From Brachybacterium equifaecis (GTDB lineage Bacteria > Actinomycetota > Actinomycetes > Actinomycetales > Dermabacteraceae): a stretch of DNA of 64,000 nucleotides. The notes beneath the pieces are model-generated. The model saw only the letters and a list, made by a program, of their open reading frames with translations. It did not search any database and was not told where the DNA came from. A program made the translations under genes and the position numbers. The stretch is from positions 62,001-126,000 of the forward strand of contig NZ_JAKNCJ010000004.1 of assembly GCF_023509525.1 (NCBI RefSeq), given 5' to 3'. Positions 19,045-27,483 of the stretch are shown here, piece by piece. The stretch's first letter is position 1. Every line of letters starts with the position of its first letter.

Positions 19045-20198
19045 CCTCCCCGCGGGAGCTCTCGGTCTACATCCACGTCCCGTTCTGCGCGGTGCGCTGC
19101 GGATACTGCGACTTCAACACGTACACCGCCACGGAGCTCGGCGGCGGCGGATCCCAGGCTGAGTACCCCCAGAACGCTATGCGCGAGATGGATCTGACTC
19201 TCGCGGATGACCTCGCGGCCGGGTACGAGTACGACGCGGTCTCTACGGTGTTCTTCGGGGGCGGAACCCCGACGCTGCTTCCGGCCGATGATCTCGTGGC
19301 GATGCTCGCGCACCTGCGCTCGCTGATCCCGCTCACGCCGGATGCGGAGGTCACCTCTGAGGCGAACCCGGACTCGGTGACCCGAGAGTCCCTGCAGGCG
19401 ATGCGGGAGGGCGGCATCACGCGCGTGTCCTTCGGCATGCAGTCCGCGGTCCGCTCCGTGCTCGCGACGCTCGATCGCACGCACAACCCCGAGCGCGTCC
19501 CGCAAGCCGTCGCATGGGCGCGGGAGGCGGGCCTCGACGTCAGCCTCGACCTCATCTACGGCACGCCGGGGGAGACCCTCGCCGACGTGGAGACCTCCGT
19601 GCGAGCGGCGCTCGCGTGCGGGGTCGACCACCTCTCGGCGTACTCCCTGATCATCGAGGGCAATACGGCGATGGCCCGGCGCCTGCGGCGGGGCGAGATC
19701 GAGGCCCCCGATCCGGACGACATGGCCGACAAGTACGAGCTGATCGATGATCTCACCAGCGCCGACGGGCTCTCCTGGTACGAGGTCTCGAACTTCGCGC
19801 GCACCCCCGCGCACCGCTCCCGCCACAACCTCGCGTACTGGCGCGGGAGCGACTGGTGGGGGATCGGCCCCGGGGCCCACCGCCATCGCGACGGCATGCG
19901 CTCCTGGAACGTGAAGCACCCCAGCCGCTACGCGGGGGTCCTCTCCACCGGCGCGCTGCCGGTGCAGGAGAGCGAGCAGCTGAGCGCCGAGGATCGCGCG
20001 CTCGAGCGGATCATGCTCGAGCTGCGGATCGTGGACGGACTGCCGGTCCAGGCGATTCCCGAGCAGGCGCGCGATCAGATCGCGGTGCATGCCGGTCGCG
20101 GGCACCTGGAGGCCGGCGCGGCCGCCGAGGGCCGGCTGGTGCTGACCCGGAACGGCCGCCTGCTCGCCGACGCCGTCATCCGCGACCTGACGGTCTGA
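19041..20198 (+). CDS. hemW: HemW-type radical SAM heme chaperone
   Basis: The 385-residue radical SAM protein has the CAVRCGYC motif (CxxxCxxC plus the fourth cysteine pattern of the HemN/HemW family), [14 protein letters not shown] and a HemN-like C-terminal domain. HemW inserts heme into respiratory proteins; older annotation calls it coproporphyrinogen III oxidase-like, but the HemN-specific N-terminal arm is absent. The GTG start overlaps the lepA stop, so the genes are coupled. Confidence 0.93.
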   Translation: MTSPRELSVYIHVPFCAVRCGYCDFNTYTATELGGGGSQAEYPQNAMREMDLTLADDLAAGYEYDAVSTVFFGGGTPTLLPADDLVAMLAHLRSLIPLTPDAEVTSEANPDSVTRESLQAMREGGITRVSFGMQSAVRSVLATLDRTHNPERVPQAVAWAREAGLDVSLDLIYGTPGETLADVETSVRAALACGVDHLSAYSLIIEGNTAMARRLRRGEIEAPDPDDMADKYELIDDLTSADGLSWYEVSNFARTPAHRSRHNLAYWRGSDWWGIGPGAHRHRDGMRSWNVKHPSRYAGVLSTGALPVQESEQLSAEDRALERIMLELRIVDGLPVQAIPEQARDQIAVHAGRGHLEAGAAAEGRLVLTRNGRLLADAVIRDLTV

Positions 20199-20206
20199 GG
20201 CACTTC

Positions 20207-20253
20207 GCACGCCCGACGGGGCGCCGGGTCTCCCGGCGCCCCGTCGGGCGTGC
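20207..20253. terminator. 22-bp perfect hairpin terminator
   Basis: Arms 20207-20228 and 20232-20253 pair perfectly around TCT, between the convergent hemW and DUF4870 genes. Confidence 0.87.
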
Positions 20254-20277
20254 TGCGCTGATCAGCGCGTCCGCGGA

Positions 20278-20802
20278 TCAGCGGATGAAGCGGATGTTCA
20301 GCGGGTAGTTCCACCAGGTGCCCTGGTTGGCCCGCACCGCACCGATGATGGCGAAGACGAAGTGCAGGATCGCGGGGACCACGATCACCGGGAACGCGAT
20401 GGAACCGAGCCCCAGGGTGACGATGGCGAAGATGGTGACCGCGATGGACAGGACGATCTCGGCGATCACGGTGGCGATGGCGGCGTTCAGCGACTCCGCC
20501 GCGTTGAAACGCACGAAGCGGCTGCGGTCCTTGTACATCAGGAAGATGATCAGCGGACCGACCCAGCCGAGGAAGCCGGCGCCGACGATGTAGCCGATGA
20601 CCGCGGACAGGTGCGCGAGCATGCCCCAGAGCTTCTCGTCGCTGTCGCTGAGCGGGGTGCCGTTCAGCGGGCCCTCGTAGACGCCGTTCATGCCGGGAGG
20701 CGGGGTCTGCGCCCAGTTCGGTGCCCCGTAGCCCGCGGGAGCGGCGTGCGGGGCGCCGTAGGGGGCGCCGTTCGGATCCTGGGCGGGGGGAATCTGGCTC
20801 AT
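20278..20802 (-). CDS. DUF4870 membrane protein
   Basis: The 174-residue protein has a Pro/Gly/Ala/Tyr-rich disordered N-terminus of about 60 residues, then a DUF4870 (Tic20-like) core with WGMLAHLSAVIGYI, FVRFNAAESLN and three or four membrane helices. Start at 20802 follows GAGGAGAGGAG. A longer in-frame start at 20904 adds non-conserved residues. Function is unknown. Confidence 0.87.
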   Translation of the reverse strand: MSQIPPAQDPNGAPYGAPHAAPAGYGAPNWAQTPPPGMNGVYEGPLNGTPLSDSDEKLWGMLAHLSAVIGYIVGAGFLGWVGPLIIFLMYKDRSRFVRFNAAESLNAAIATVIAEIVLSIAVTIFAIVTLGLGSIAFPVIVVPAILHFVFAIIGAVRANQGTWWNYPLNIRFIR

Positions 20803-20970
20803 CGGAGCTCCTCTCCTCGGCACTGCGCTGCGCGCGAGGGTGCCGGTGGTGTTCGTGGACTCCTCGAGCCTATCGACTCCTGCGGAACGGGCCCAGGGAG
20901 GCACCCCTGATCTTCGACCGGGGGAAAACCCGCAATCCGGGATGCGACACCGGGCAGCCGCGCCCGAAGG

Positions 20971-21861
20971 TCACTCGCCCTCGACGGTCACCCAGTCGAT
21001 GAGCTCCTCGATGCGGCCCGAGAGGGTCGGCTCGACGTCGGCGTAGGAGCGGACGGTCGCGAGGATCCGCTGCCAGCCCTCGGCGATGTCGATCTGCGTG
21101 GCGTGCGGCCAGCCGAGGGCCTTCAGCGTCCCCACCTTGATGTCGGTGCCGCGCGGCACGTGCGGCCATGCCCTCAGCCCCACGCGCGCCGGGCGGACCG
21201 CCTGCCAGACGTCCACGTATGGATGCCCGAGGATCAGCACGTTCCCGCGCGCTCCGGGCATGCGCATGACCTGCTCGGCGATCCGCGACTCCTTCGATCC
21301 GGGCACCAGGTGGTCCACGAGCACGCCGATGCGGCGGCGCGGACCGGGCTGGAACGCCTGGACGCGCTCTGCGAGGTTGTCGGCGCCGTCGAGCATCTCG
21401 ACGACCACGCCCTCGATCCGCAGGTCATGGCCCCAGACCTTCTGCACGAGCTCCGCATCGTGCTTGCCCTCGACCCAGATCCGCGAGGCGCGAGCGGTGC
21501 GGGCACGGGCCCCCTCGACGTACACGGAGCCCGAGGCGGAGCGCTGACGGGCAGGCGTGGCGGCGGCGGGCTTCGGCCGTGTGATCTCGACGGGCTGCCC
21601 GTCGATCAGGAAGCCGGGTCCGAGCGGGAAGGAGCGCCTGCGGCCGCGGCCGTCCTCGAGCTCCACGAGGAGCTCGCCGGCGATCTTCTCCAGGCGCATG
21701 ATCGCTCCGGTGAATCCGGTCGCAGCGTCCTCGACCACGAGCCCCTTCGCGGCGGCGACGGGGCGTGAGGTCGGCGCGCGGCGGTGATGGGCTGGCGGGG
21801 CGGAGCTCAGCACGTCGGCGCTGTAGCGGTCGGGGAAGGATCCGGAAGGCACGATCGGCAC
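20971..21861 (-). CDS. DUF3097 family protein
   Basis: A 296-residue actinobacterial protein with a small N-terminal barrel-like domain (about 30-95) and a C-terminal TOPRIM-like region: IWVEGKHDAELVQKVWG, DNLAERV, GVLVDHLVPGSKE and GHPYVDVWQ. The EGKHD...D.L pattern resembles TOPRIM acidic motifs of RNase M5-like proteins, so a nucleic-acid role is plausible but inferred. The GTG at 21861 is chosen; upstream in-frame codons overlap the hrcA promoter region. It diverges from hrcA. Confidence 0.85.
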   Translation of the reverse strand: MPIVPSGSFPDRYSADVLSSAPPAHHRRAPTSRPVAAAKGLVVEDAATGFTGAIMRLEKIAGELLVELEDGRGRRRSFPLGPGFLIDGQPVEITRPKPAAATPARQRSASGSVYVEGARARTARASRIWVEGKHDAELVQKVWGHDLRIEGVVVEMLDGADNLAERVQAFQPGPRRRIGVLVDHLVPGSKESRIAEQVMRMPGARGNVLILGHPYVDVWQAVRPARVGLRAWPHVPRGTDIKVGTLKALGWPHATQIDIAEGWQRILATVRSYADVEPTLSGRIEELIDWVTVEGE

Positions 21862-21913
21862 GGTACACCGGTAGCGAACACGGCTTCGGGAGGCGAGCCC
21901 GGGCCGCGTAGCA

Positions 21914-21940
21914 TTGGCACTCGGACCGGGGAAGTGCCAG
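21914..21940 (+). promoter_or_regulatory. CIRCE-like HrcA operator
   Basis: TTGGCACTC-N9-AAGTGCCAG resembles the CIRCE consensus TTAGCACTC-N9-GAGTGCTAA. Seven of nine arm positions pair. A -10-like TAGCAT (21909-21914) abuts the left arm, so bound HrcA would block this promoter. It lies 66 bp before the hrcA start. Confidence 0.7.
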
Positions 21941-22006
21941 CGCGCGCGGCGCGCACGCGCCCGTCGGCCCGAAGACCGCATCGCACGATCACAGGAGGTG
22001 GGAGCA

Positions 22007-23020
22007 GTGGAGGACCGCAAGCTGCAGATCCTCGGCGCGATCGTCGAGGACTACGTCGCCACCCGCGAGCCCGTCGGCTCCCGTTCGCTGCTGGAGCGCC
22101 ACGACCTCGGCGTGTCGGCAGCGACCGTGCGCAGCGACATGTCGGCGCTCGAGGAGGAGGGGCTGATCCATCAGCCCCACACGTCAGCAGGCCGCGTCCC
22201 GACCGACAAGGGGTACCGCGCCTTCGTGGACCAGGTCGCCGCGATCAAGCCCCTCTCGGCGCCCGAGAAGCGCGCGATCCGCACGTTCCTCGGGGACGCC
22301 GGCGATGTCGATGAGCTGCTCGGGCGCACGGTGCGCCTGCTCGCGCAGCTCACCCAGCAGGTCGCGATGGCGCAGTACCCCGCCGCGCGGCAGGCCCGCG
22401 TGCGCCACATCGAGCTGGTGAAGGTCGCCGAGTCCCTGCTGCTGGTGGTGCTGATCACCGAGGCCGGGCAGGTCGACCAGCGCACGATCCCGCTGCTCGC
22501 CGGGCGCGAGGCGCCCTTCGGCACCGAGTTCTACGCGGATCTGCGCGACCAGGTGAACGCGGCCGCCGTCGGCCGGGAGGTCACCGACCTCGAGGTGCCC
22601 CTGCGCGAGCTCCAGTGGCTGCGACCTCTTCCCGAGCAGGGCGCGACCGCCGAGGTGGTCGAAGCGCTGCTCGCCCTCGCGTCCAGCCGCACCGACGAGC
22701 GCATCATCATGGCGGGCACCGCGAACCTCGCGCGCTCGGCCTCCGACTTCCCGCTGCGGATCGAGCCGATGCTCGACGTCCTCGAGGAGCAGCTGGTGCT
22801 CCTGCGCCTGCTCGGCGATCTCCACGCCGAGCCCGGCACGGTGCAGGTGCGCATCGGCCAGGAGATCCGCGACGGCGCCCTCGCGCAGGCTGCGGTCGTC
22901 GGCGCCGGATACCGTCAGGGCTCGCACCTGGCGATCCTCGGCCCCACCCGCATGGACTACGTCACCGGCATCTCCACCGTGCAGGCGCTCGCCCATTACG
23001 TCTCCCGCTTCCTGGGCTGA
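22007..23020 (+). CDS. hrcA: Heat-inducible transcription repressor HrcA
   Basis: Represses heat-shock genes by binding CIRCE and is activated by GroEL. The 337 residues begin with the winged-helix domain (EDRKLQILGAIVEDYV, EPVGSRSLLERHDLGVSAAT, SAGRVPTDKGYRAFVD) and continue with the GAF-like dimer domain and IGPTRMDY-type C-terminal motif (LGPTRMDYVTGISTVQAL). GTG at 22007 has AGGAGG eight bases upstream. dnaJ follows after 57 bases and is probably cotranscribed. Confidence 0.96.
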   Translation: MEDRKLQILGAIVEDYVATREPVGSRSLLERHDLGVSAATVRSDMSALEEEGLIHQPHTSAGRVPTDKGYRAFVDQVAAIKPLSAPEKRAIRTFLGDAGDVDELLGRTVRLLAQLTQQVAMAQYPAARQARVRHIELVKVAESLLLVVLITEAGQVDQRTIPLLAGREAPFGTEFYADLRDQVNAAAVGREVTDLEVPLRELQWLRPLPEQGATAEVVEALLALASSRTDERIIMAGTANLARSASDFPLRIEPMLDVLEEQLVLLRLLGDLHAEPGTVQVRIGQEIRDGALAQAAVVGAGYRQGSHLAILGPTRMDYVTGISTVQALAHYVSRFLG

Positions 23021-23077
23021 GCGCCGCCCCAGCGGCCGCTCGCCCCGCCCCGAAACCGCCCCAGAAGAAAGCATGCT

Positions 23078-24217
23078 GTGAACGAGGACTACTACGAACT
23101 GCTCGGCGTCTCCCGCGATGCCTCCGTCGAGGACATCAAGAAGGCGTACAAGAAGCTGGCGCGCTCCCTGCATCCCGATGTGAACCCCGATCCGGAGGCG
23201 CAGGAGAAGTTCAAGCACGTCTCCCAGGCGTACCAGACCCTCTCGAACCCCGATAAGCGCCGTCAGTACGACATGGGCGGCCGCACGGGCGGCGGATTCC
23301 CGGGCGGCTTCCCCGGCGGCGGCCAGGCGTTCGACTTCGGCGACATCTTCGAGATGTTCACCGGCGGCGGCATGCGCGGCCGTGCGCAGGGCCCCGTCCC
23401 GCGCCAGCGCCGCGGCGGGGACATCCTGCGGCGCACGCAGATCGACCTGCGCGACGTCGTCTTCGGCGCCGAGCGCGAGATCTCCTTCCGCACCGCGGCG
23501 CTGTGCGAGCGCTGCCACGGCGCCTGTGCCGAGCCCGGCACCTCGCCCGTGACCTGCACGCAGTGCTCCGGCTCGGGCCATGTGCAGCGCGTCCAGCAGA
23601 GCCTGCTCGGCCAGATGATGACGGTCGCCCCCTGCCCGGCCTGCGGCGGCCACGGCGACATCATCGAGACTCCCTGCACGGGCTGCTCCGGCCAGGGCCG
23701 CGTGCCCACCGAGCGCACCGTGACGGTGAAGATCCCCTCGGGCGTCGAGAACGGCACCCGCATCCAGCTGCGCGGCGAGGGCGAGGTCGGCCAGGCCGGC
23801 GGGCCCTCGGGCGATCTGTTCGTCGAGCTCTCCGTCGCCCCGCACCACGTGTTCGTGCGCGAGGGCGATGACCTCGTGACGCGCCTGGAGATCCCGATGA
23901 CGGCTGCCGCACTCGGCGCGAGCATCCCGCTGGAGACCTTCGACGGGATGCAGTCCGTGGACATCCCCGCGGGCTCGCAGCCGGAGGACGAGATCGTCCT
24001 CGCAGGCCTCGGCGTCACTCCGCTGCGCCGAGAGCGCCGTGGAGCGATCCGCGTCGAGCTCGACGTAGAGGTGCCCACGAAGCTGTCCGATGAGGAGCGC
24101 GATCTGCTCGAGCAGCTCGCCCGGATCCGCGGCGAGGAGAAGCCTGCCGCGCAGCGCGCCCGCCGCGCGGGCAAGGGCGTGTTCGGCAAGCTCCGCGATC
24201 GCCTGCGGGATCTCTGA
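23078..24217 (+). CDS. dnaJ: Chaperone protein DnaJ
   Basis: Hsp40 cochaperone of DnaK. The 379-residue protein has a J domain with the HPD triad (LHPDVNP), a Gly/Phe-rich linker (about 70-110), four zinc-binding repeats CERCHGAC, CTQCSGSG, CPACGGHG and CTGCSGQG, and C-terminal substrate domains. The GTG start and position after hrcA are typical of actinobacterial dnaJ2. The first zinc repeat lacks the usual second glycine (CHGAC). Confidence 0.96.
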   Translation: MNEDYYELLGVSRDASVEDIKKAYKKLARSLHPDVNPDPEAQEKFKHVSQAYQTLSNPDKRRQYDMGGRTGGGFPGGFPGGGQAFDFGDIFEMFTGGGMRGRAQGPVPRQRRGGDILRRTQIDLRDVVFGAEREISFRTAALCERCHGACAEPGTSPVTCTQCSGSGHVQRVQQSLLGQMMTVAPCPACGGHGDIIETPCTGCSGQGRVPTERTVTVKIPSGVENGTRIQLRGEGEVGQAGGPSGDLFVELSVAPHHVFVREGDDLVTRLEIPMTAAALGASIPLETFDGMQSVDIPAGSQPEDEIVLAGLGVTPLRRERRGAIRVELDVEVPTKLSDEERDLLEQLARIRGEEKPAAQRARRAGKGVFGKLRDRLRDL

Positions 24218-24224
24218 GCCGGCC

Positions 24225-25019
24225 ATGCCCGAGACGCCGTCCTCTTTCCTCGTCCTCGACGACACTCTCGCCCGACTCGCTGCGGGCGACGCCTGCACCC
24301 TGGCGGGGGACGAGGGCCAACATGCGGCGAAGGTCGCCCGCATCGCCGCCGGCGAGACGATCCTGCTGACGGATGCCGAGGGCCGGCAGGCTCGCGCCCT
24401 CGTCACCGCCGCCCGCAAGGAGGCGCTGGATCTCGAGCTGCTCGAGGATCCCGGCGAGCCGATCGTGCGCGTGCCTCGCCTCGCGCTCGTGCAGGCGCTC
24501 GCGACCGGCGGGCGCGACGAGCAGGCCGTCGAGATGGCCACGGAGCTCGGGGTGGACCGCGTGACCCCGTGGATCGCCGACCGGTCCGTGTCCGTGTGGC
24601 GCGGCGAGAAGCGCGGGAAGGGCCGCGCGAAGTGGGAAGCGACCGCGCGCGCCGCCGTGAAGCAGTCCCGGCGCCCCGGGATCCCGCAGATCGACGCCCC
24701 GCTCGACTCGAAGGGCCTTGCGGCCGACGTCGCCGAGCGGGTCGCTGCGGGCGGCCTCGTCCTCGTGCTGCACGAGCAGGAGAGCGCGGGACTGCTGGCT
24801 CTGGCCGAGGAGCTGCGTGCTGCAGCGGCCAGCGGCGAGGTGCCCGAGATCTCCCTGATCGTCGGCCCCGAGGGCGGGATCAGCGAGAGCGAGCTCACGG
24901 CGCTGCGCGAAGCGGGCGCGCGAACAGTGCTGCTCGGCCCCGAGGTGCTGCGCAGCTCGACCGCCGGGCCCGCCGGGATCGCGGTGCTGAGCGCGCTGAT
25001 CGGGCGCTGGGGGAGCTGA
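24225..25019 (+). CDS. rsmE: 16S rRNA m3U1498 methyltransferase
   Basis: Methylates U1498 of 16S rRNA. The 264-residue protein has an N-terminal PUA-like domain (HAAKVARIAAGE) and a SPOUT knot with RWKRI-equivalent AAVKQSRRPGIPQI, LIVGPEGGISESEL and LGPEVLRSSTAG. It starts eight bases after dnaJ, so it is in the hrcA-dnaJ operon. In related genomes hinT normally follows directly; here 5.9 kb intervene. Confidence 0.95.
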   Translation: MPETPSSFLVLDDTLARLAAGDACTLAGDEGQHAAKVARIAAGETILLTDAEGRQARALVTAARKEALDLELLEDPGEPIVRVPRLALVQALATGGRDEQAVEMATELGVDRVTPWIADRSVSVWRGEKRGKGRAKWEATARAAVKQSRRPGIPQIDAPLDSKGLAADVAERVAAGGLVLVLHEQESAGLLALAEELRAAAASGEVPEISLIVGPEGGISESELTALREAGARTVLLGPEVLRSSTAGPAGIAVLSALIGRWGS

Positions 25020-25113
25020 GAGCACAGCCCCGCGGCGCGGATCCAGCGCGAGAAGGGCTGTCTGCTGTACGGGTGGTTGATGGCGGCACGCGCATGCGGC
25101 AAGGCCGTCCAGA

Positions 25114-25479
25114 TCAGCTATCGGGTTGCAGGATGCAGAACTCGTTGCCCTCGGGGTCCTGCAAGACGGCCCAACCGAGGTCGTGCCGACGGTCGTCGAC
25201 GACGGTCGCGCCCAGGCGAAGAGCTCGGTCGACCTCTTCGTCCCGGGTGGTGTCCTCGGGGACGAGATCCATATGTGCGCGGTTCTTGACCTGCTTGGCG
25301 TCGGGCACCTTGTAGAACAGGACCGTGTATCCGTGGGGGCTGACGAGGTAACACTCGTCAGAACCAGGGTGATAGCTGGCTGCATCCGTGATCTCCCACT
25401 TCAGGAGGACGCGCCAGAATTCCGCGATGGTATGCGGGTCGAGGGCGTCCCAGGTGGTATGGGACAGGCGTAGTGACAT
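25114..25479 (-). CDS. VOC-superfamily (glyoxalase-like) protein
   Basis: The 121-residue single-domain protein has the VOC beta-alpha-beta-beta-beta pattern, starting LSHTTWDALDPHTIAEFW and ending with the signature LQDPEGNEFCIL. Candidate metal ligands are His7, His69 (RAHMDLV) and the glutamate of GNEF. It lies 22 bp downstream of the MFS exporter gene and probably shares its mRNA. Small VOC proteins beside exporters often bind or modify the drug, but that is inference. Confidence 0.82.
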   Translation of the reverse strand: MSLRLSHTTWDALDPHTIAEFWRVLLKWEITDAASYHPGSDECYLVSPHGYTVLFYKVPDAKQVKNRAHMDLVPEDTTRDEEVDRALRLGATVVDDRRHDLGWAVLQDPEGNEFCILQPDS

Positions 25480-25501
25480 GCGATCTTCTCCTTGGTGTGA
25501 G

Positions 25502-26770
25502 TCAGGCGGTGCCGGGAGCGGGTGTGGTCAGGGAGCGGATGGCTCGGGTGAGCATCGGCAGGATGGAGCAGGCCAGTAGCAGCGCACCGGCGGCGGCGGC
25601 GCTCCTGGTGCCCAACCATTCACCGAATAGGCCGGCCAAGATCCCACCTAGGGGAATCGAGCCATACATGACCTGGCTGTAGGCGCCGGCGGATCGGGTG
25701 AGCTGTTCGCGGGGGATCACGGCTTGGCGCAGGGTGAGTGAGTAGACGTTGGCGTTGCCCAGCCCGAAGCCGGAGACGAGCATCACGGCTGCGAGGACGG
25801 CGGCGAGTGCCCAGCCTTGCGCGGGCCACAGGACCGCGAGCAGGGGGATGCCGCATGACAGTGCGAGAGAAGCGATGAATGCCCTGCCGAGTCCTAGGCG
25901 GTCGGAAAGGCGCAGAGCAGTCATGGTGCCGATCAGCCCGCCCACGCCGCTGGCGCCGATGGCAAGTCCGTAGACCGTGGTGGAAAGGTGCTGCTCTTTG
26001 ACGGCCCACAGGACGAGGTTGAGGGTGAAGACCTCGCTGGCGAGGTTGTAGAGAGCGGCATGCACGGTCAGTGGCCGCAGGTGCGGATTGTTGAACAGGA
26101 CGCCGAGGCCGTCGAGGATTCGGGGCCTTTCCAACAGATCCGGAGAGGCGGCACGTGGGGTGCCCTCTTCGGGGGCGCCTCGGCGTGCGGGGCGGGCCAC
26201 GGCGACACCGACCGCAGAGGCCAGGTAGCTGACAGCATCGACGGTGATGGCCACCGGTGCTCCCAGGGCACCGACGAGTAACCCCGCCAGCCCCGGTCCT
26301 GCGACCTCGGTGACGGTTCTACTGCCTTGGATGGCGCGGTTGGCTGCGGGCAGTTCCTTGTCCGAGACCAGATCGGGCACGTAGGAGAACCCCACGACTC
26401 CGAAGCACAAGGCGGCGGTCCCGCACAAGAAGGCGATCACCGCCAGGATCGGGACGGTGAGGGCCCCGGACCACCACGCAAGGGGAATGAGGGCTAGCAG
26501 CACGGCCTGGGCAATGTTGGCCGAGATCATGACAACCCGCTTCGGTCGCGGCTCGAGGAGATGGCCGGCGAGGAGGGAGAACAGCAGGTAAGGGGCCATC
26601 GCCGCGGTGGCGACGAGTCCGACGTCCGCGGGACTTCCCCCCAGCGCCAGAGCCGTCACCAAGGGCAGCGCCATGGAGGTGACCTGGCTGCCGGCACTGC
26701 TGATCGACTGGCCCGCCCAGTACCACCGGAACGAGGGGTGGAAGCGCAGGAGCCTGAGGCTCGGATCCAT
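25502..26770 (-). CDS. MFS transporter (drug-efflux type)
   Basis: A 422-residue membrane protein with twelve predicted helices. It opens with SFRWYWAGQSISSAGSQVT, has the loop-2 motif A variant LEPRPKRVVM and a repeated half with LRLSDRLGLGR. It is most like the MFS_3 (enterobactin/macrolide exporter) group. It is divergent from a CGNR regulator with a 98-bp shared promoter region. The base composition is visibly less GC-rich than the flanking housekeeping genes. Confidence 0.85.
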   Translation of the reverse strand: MDPSLRLLRFHPSFRWYWAGQSISSAGSQVTSMALPLVTALALGGSPADVGLVATAAMAPYLLFSLLAGHLLEPRPKRVVMISANIAQAVLLALIPLAWWSGALTVPILAVIAFLCGTAALCFGVVGFSYVPDLVSDKELPAANRAIQGSRTVTEVAGPGLAGLLVGALGAPVAITVDAVSYLASAVGVAVARPARRGAPEEGTPRAASPDLLERPRILDGLGVLFNNPHLRPLTVHAALYNLASEVFTLNLVLWAVKEQHLSTTVYGLAIGASGVGGLIGTMTALRLSDRLGLGRAFIASLALSCGIPLLAVLWPAQGWALAAVLAAVMLVSGFGLGNANVYSLTLRQAVIPREQLTRSAGAYSQVMYGSIPLGGILAGLFGEWLGTRSAAAAGALLLACSILPMLTRAIRSLTTPAPGTA

Positions 26771-26868
26771 GACGATCTCTTCTCACGGGTGATTGGACGG
26801 GTGCTTGTGAGAGTCAACCCCATGCGGCCTTCACATGCAACACTTTGATCACTTGTGAGGAGGGGTTG
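26771..26868. promoter_or_regulatory. Divergent promoter region with TCAC/GTGA half-sites
   Basis: Between the MFS and CGNR genes two spaced inverted repeats are visible: TCTCAC (26781-26786) with GTGAGA (26807-26812), and TCACATG (26831-26837) with CTTGTGA (26852-26858). They could be binding sites of the adjacent regulator. Confidence 0.35.
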
Positions 26869-27483
26869 ATGGCGACGTTCAGTCACATCTCGGGAGACCG
26901 GATGCTCGACCTGATCAACACGGTCGAGTGGAGACTCGGAGGCACCGAGCGAGAGGAGGACCTCGCTTCCTACGGCCATGTGCTCACGTGGTGTCTGGAA
27001 TCCGGTCTCATCGACGTGTCAGAGCAGAAGCTGCTGGTGGCCTTGGCTGAGAATGACTCTCGCACCGCATTCAGCGAGCTCGACAAGGTGATCGCGCTCC
27101 GTGAGAACGCCTACGGGGCCCTGTTCCACGGCGACAAGAGCGCCGCTGCCGCCCTTGCTGCCGCCTTCCGCGAGGCACTCGACGCTGCCACGCTCGCCCG
27201 AGGCGCGGGTGGCGCGAGCTGGTCGTGGACGGACCTGTCGGCAGCCTTGGACACGCCACGACATCGCATCGCGCGTGGCCTGATCGGCCTCCTCACGCGT
27301 GACGATCTCGACCGTCTGCACCAGTGCGAAGACGCCATCTGCGGCTGGGTCTACCTCGACACCTCTCCCCGTCGCAATCGACGCTGGTGTGTCACCCGCG
27401 ACTGCGGCGACCGCAATCGCTCTCGCGCCTACTACGCACGCCAGCAAGCGCGGAAACAGGCATCTCCGCCGGCCGACATGTAA
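26869..27483 (+). CDS. CGNR zinc-finger (ABATE domain) transcription factor
   Basis: The 204-residue protein has an ABATE-like N-terminal stress/ligand domain (about 1-150; ISGDRMLDLINTVEW) and a C-terminal CGNR zinc finger with two CxnC pairs: CEDAIC, then RRWCVTRDCGDR. The signature CGNR reads CGDR here. The ATG at 26869 follows GAGGAGG. Its divergent position suggests it controls the MFS/VOC operon. The last 52 bases overlap the convergent FAD dehydrogenase gene. Confidence 0.85.
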   Translation: MATFSHISGDRMLDLINTVEWRLGGTEREEDLASYGHVLTWCLESGLIDVSEQKLLVALAENDSRTAFSELDKVIALRENAYGALFHGDKSAAAALAAAFREALDAATLARGAGGASWSWTDLSAALDTPRHRIARGLIGLLTRDDLDRLHQCEDAICGWVYLDTSPRRNRRWCVTRDCGDRNRSRAYYARQQARKQASPPADM

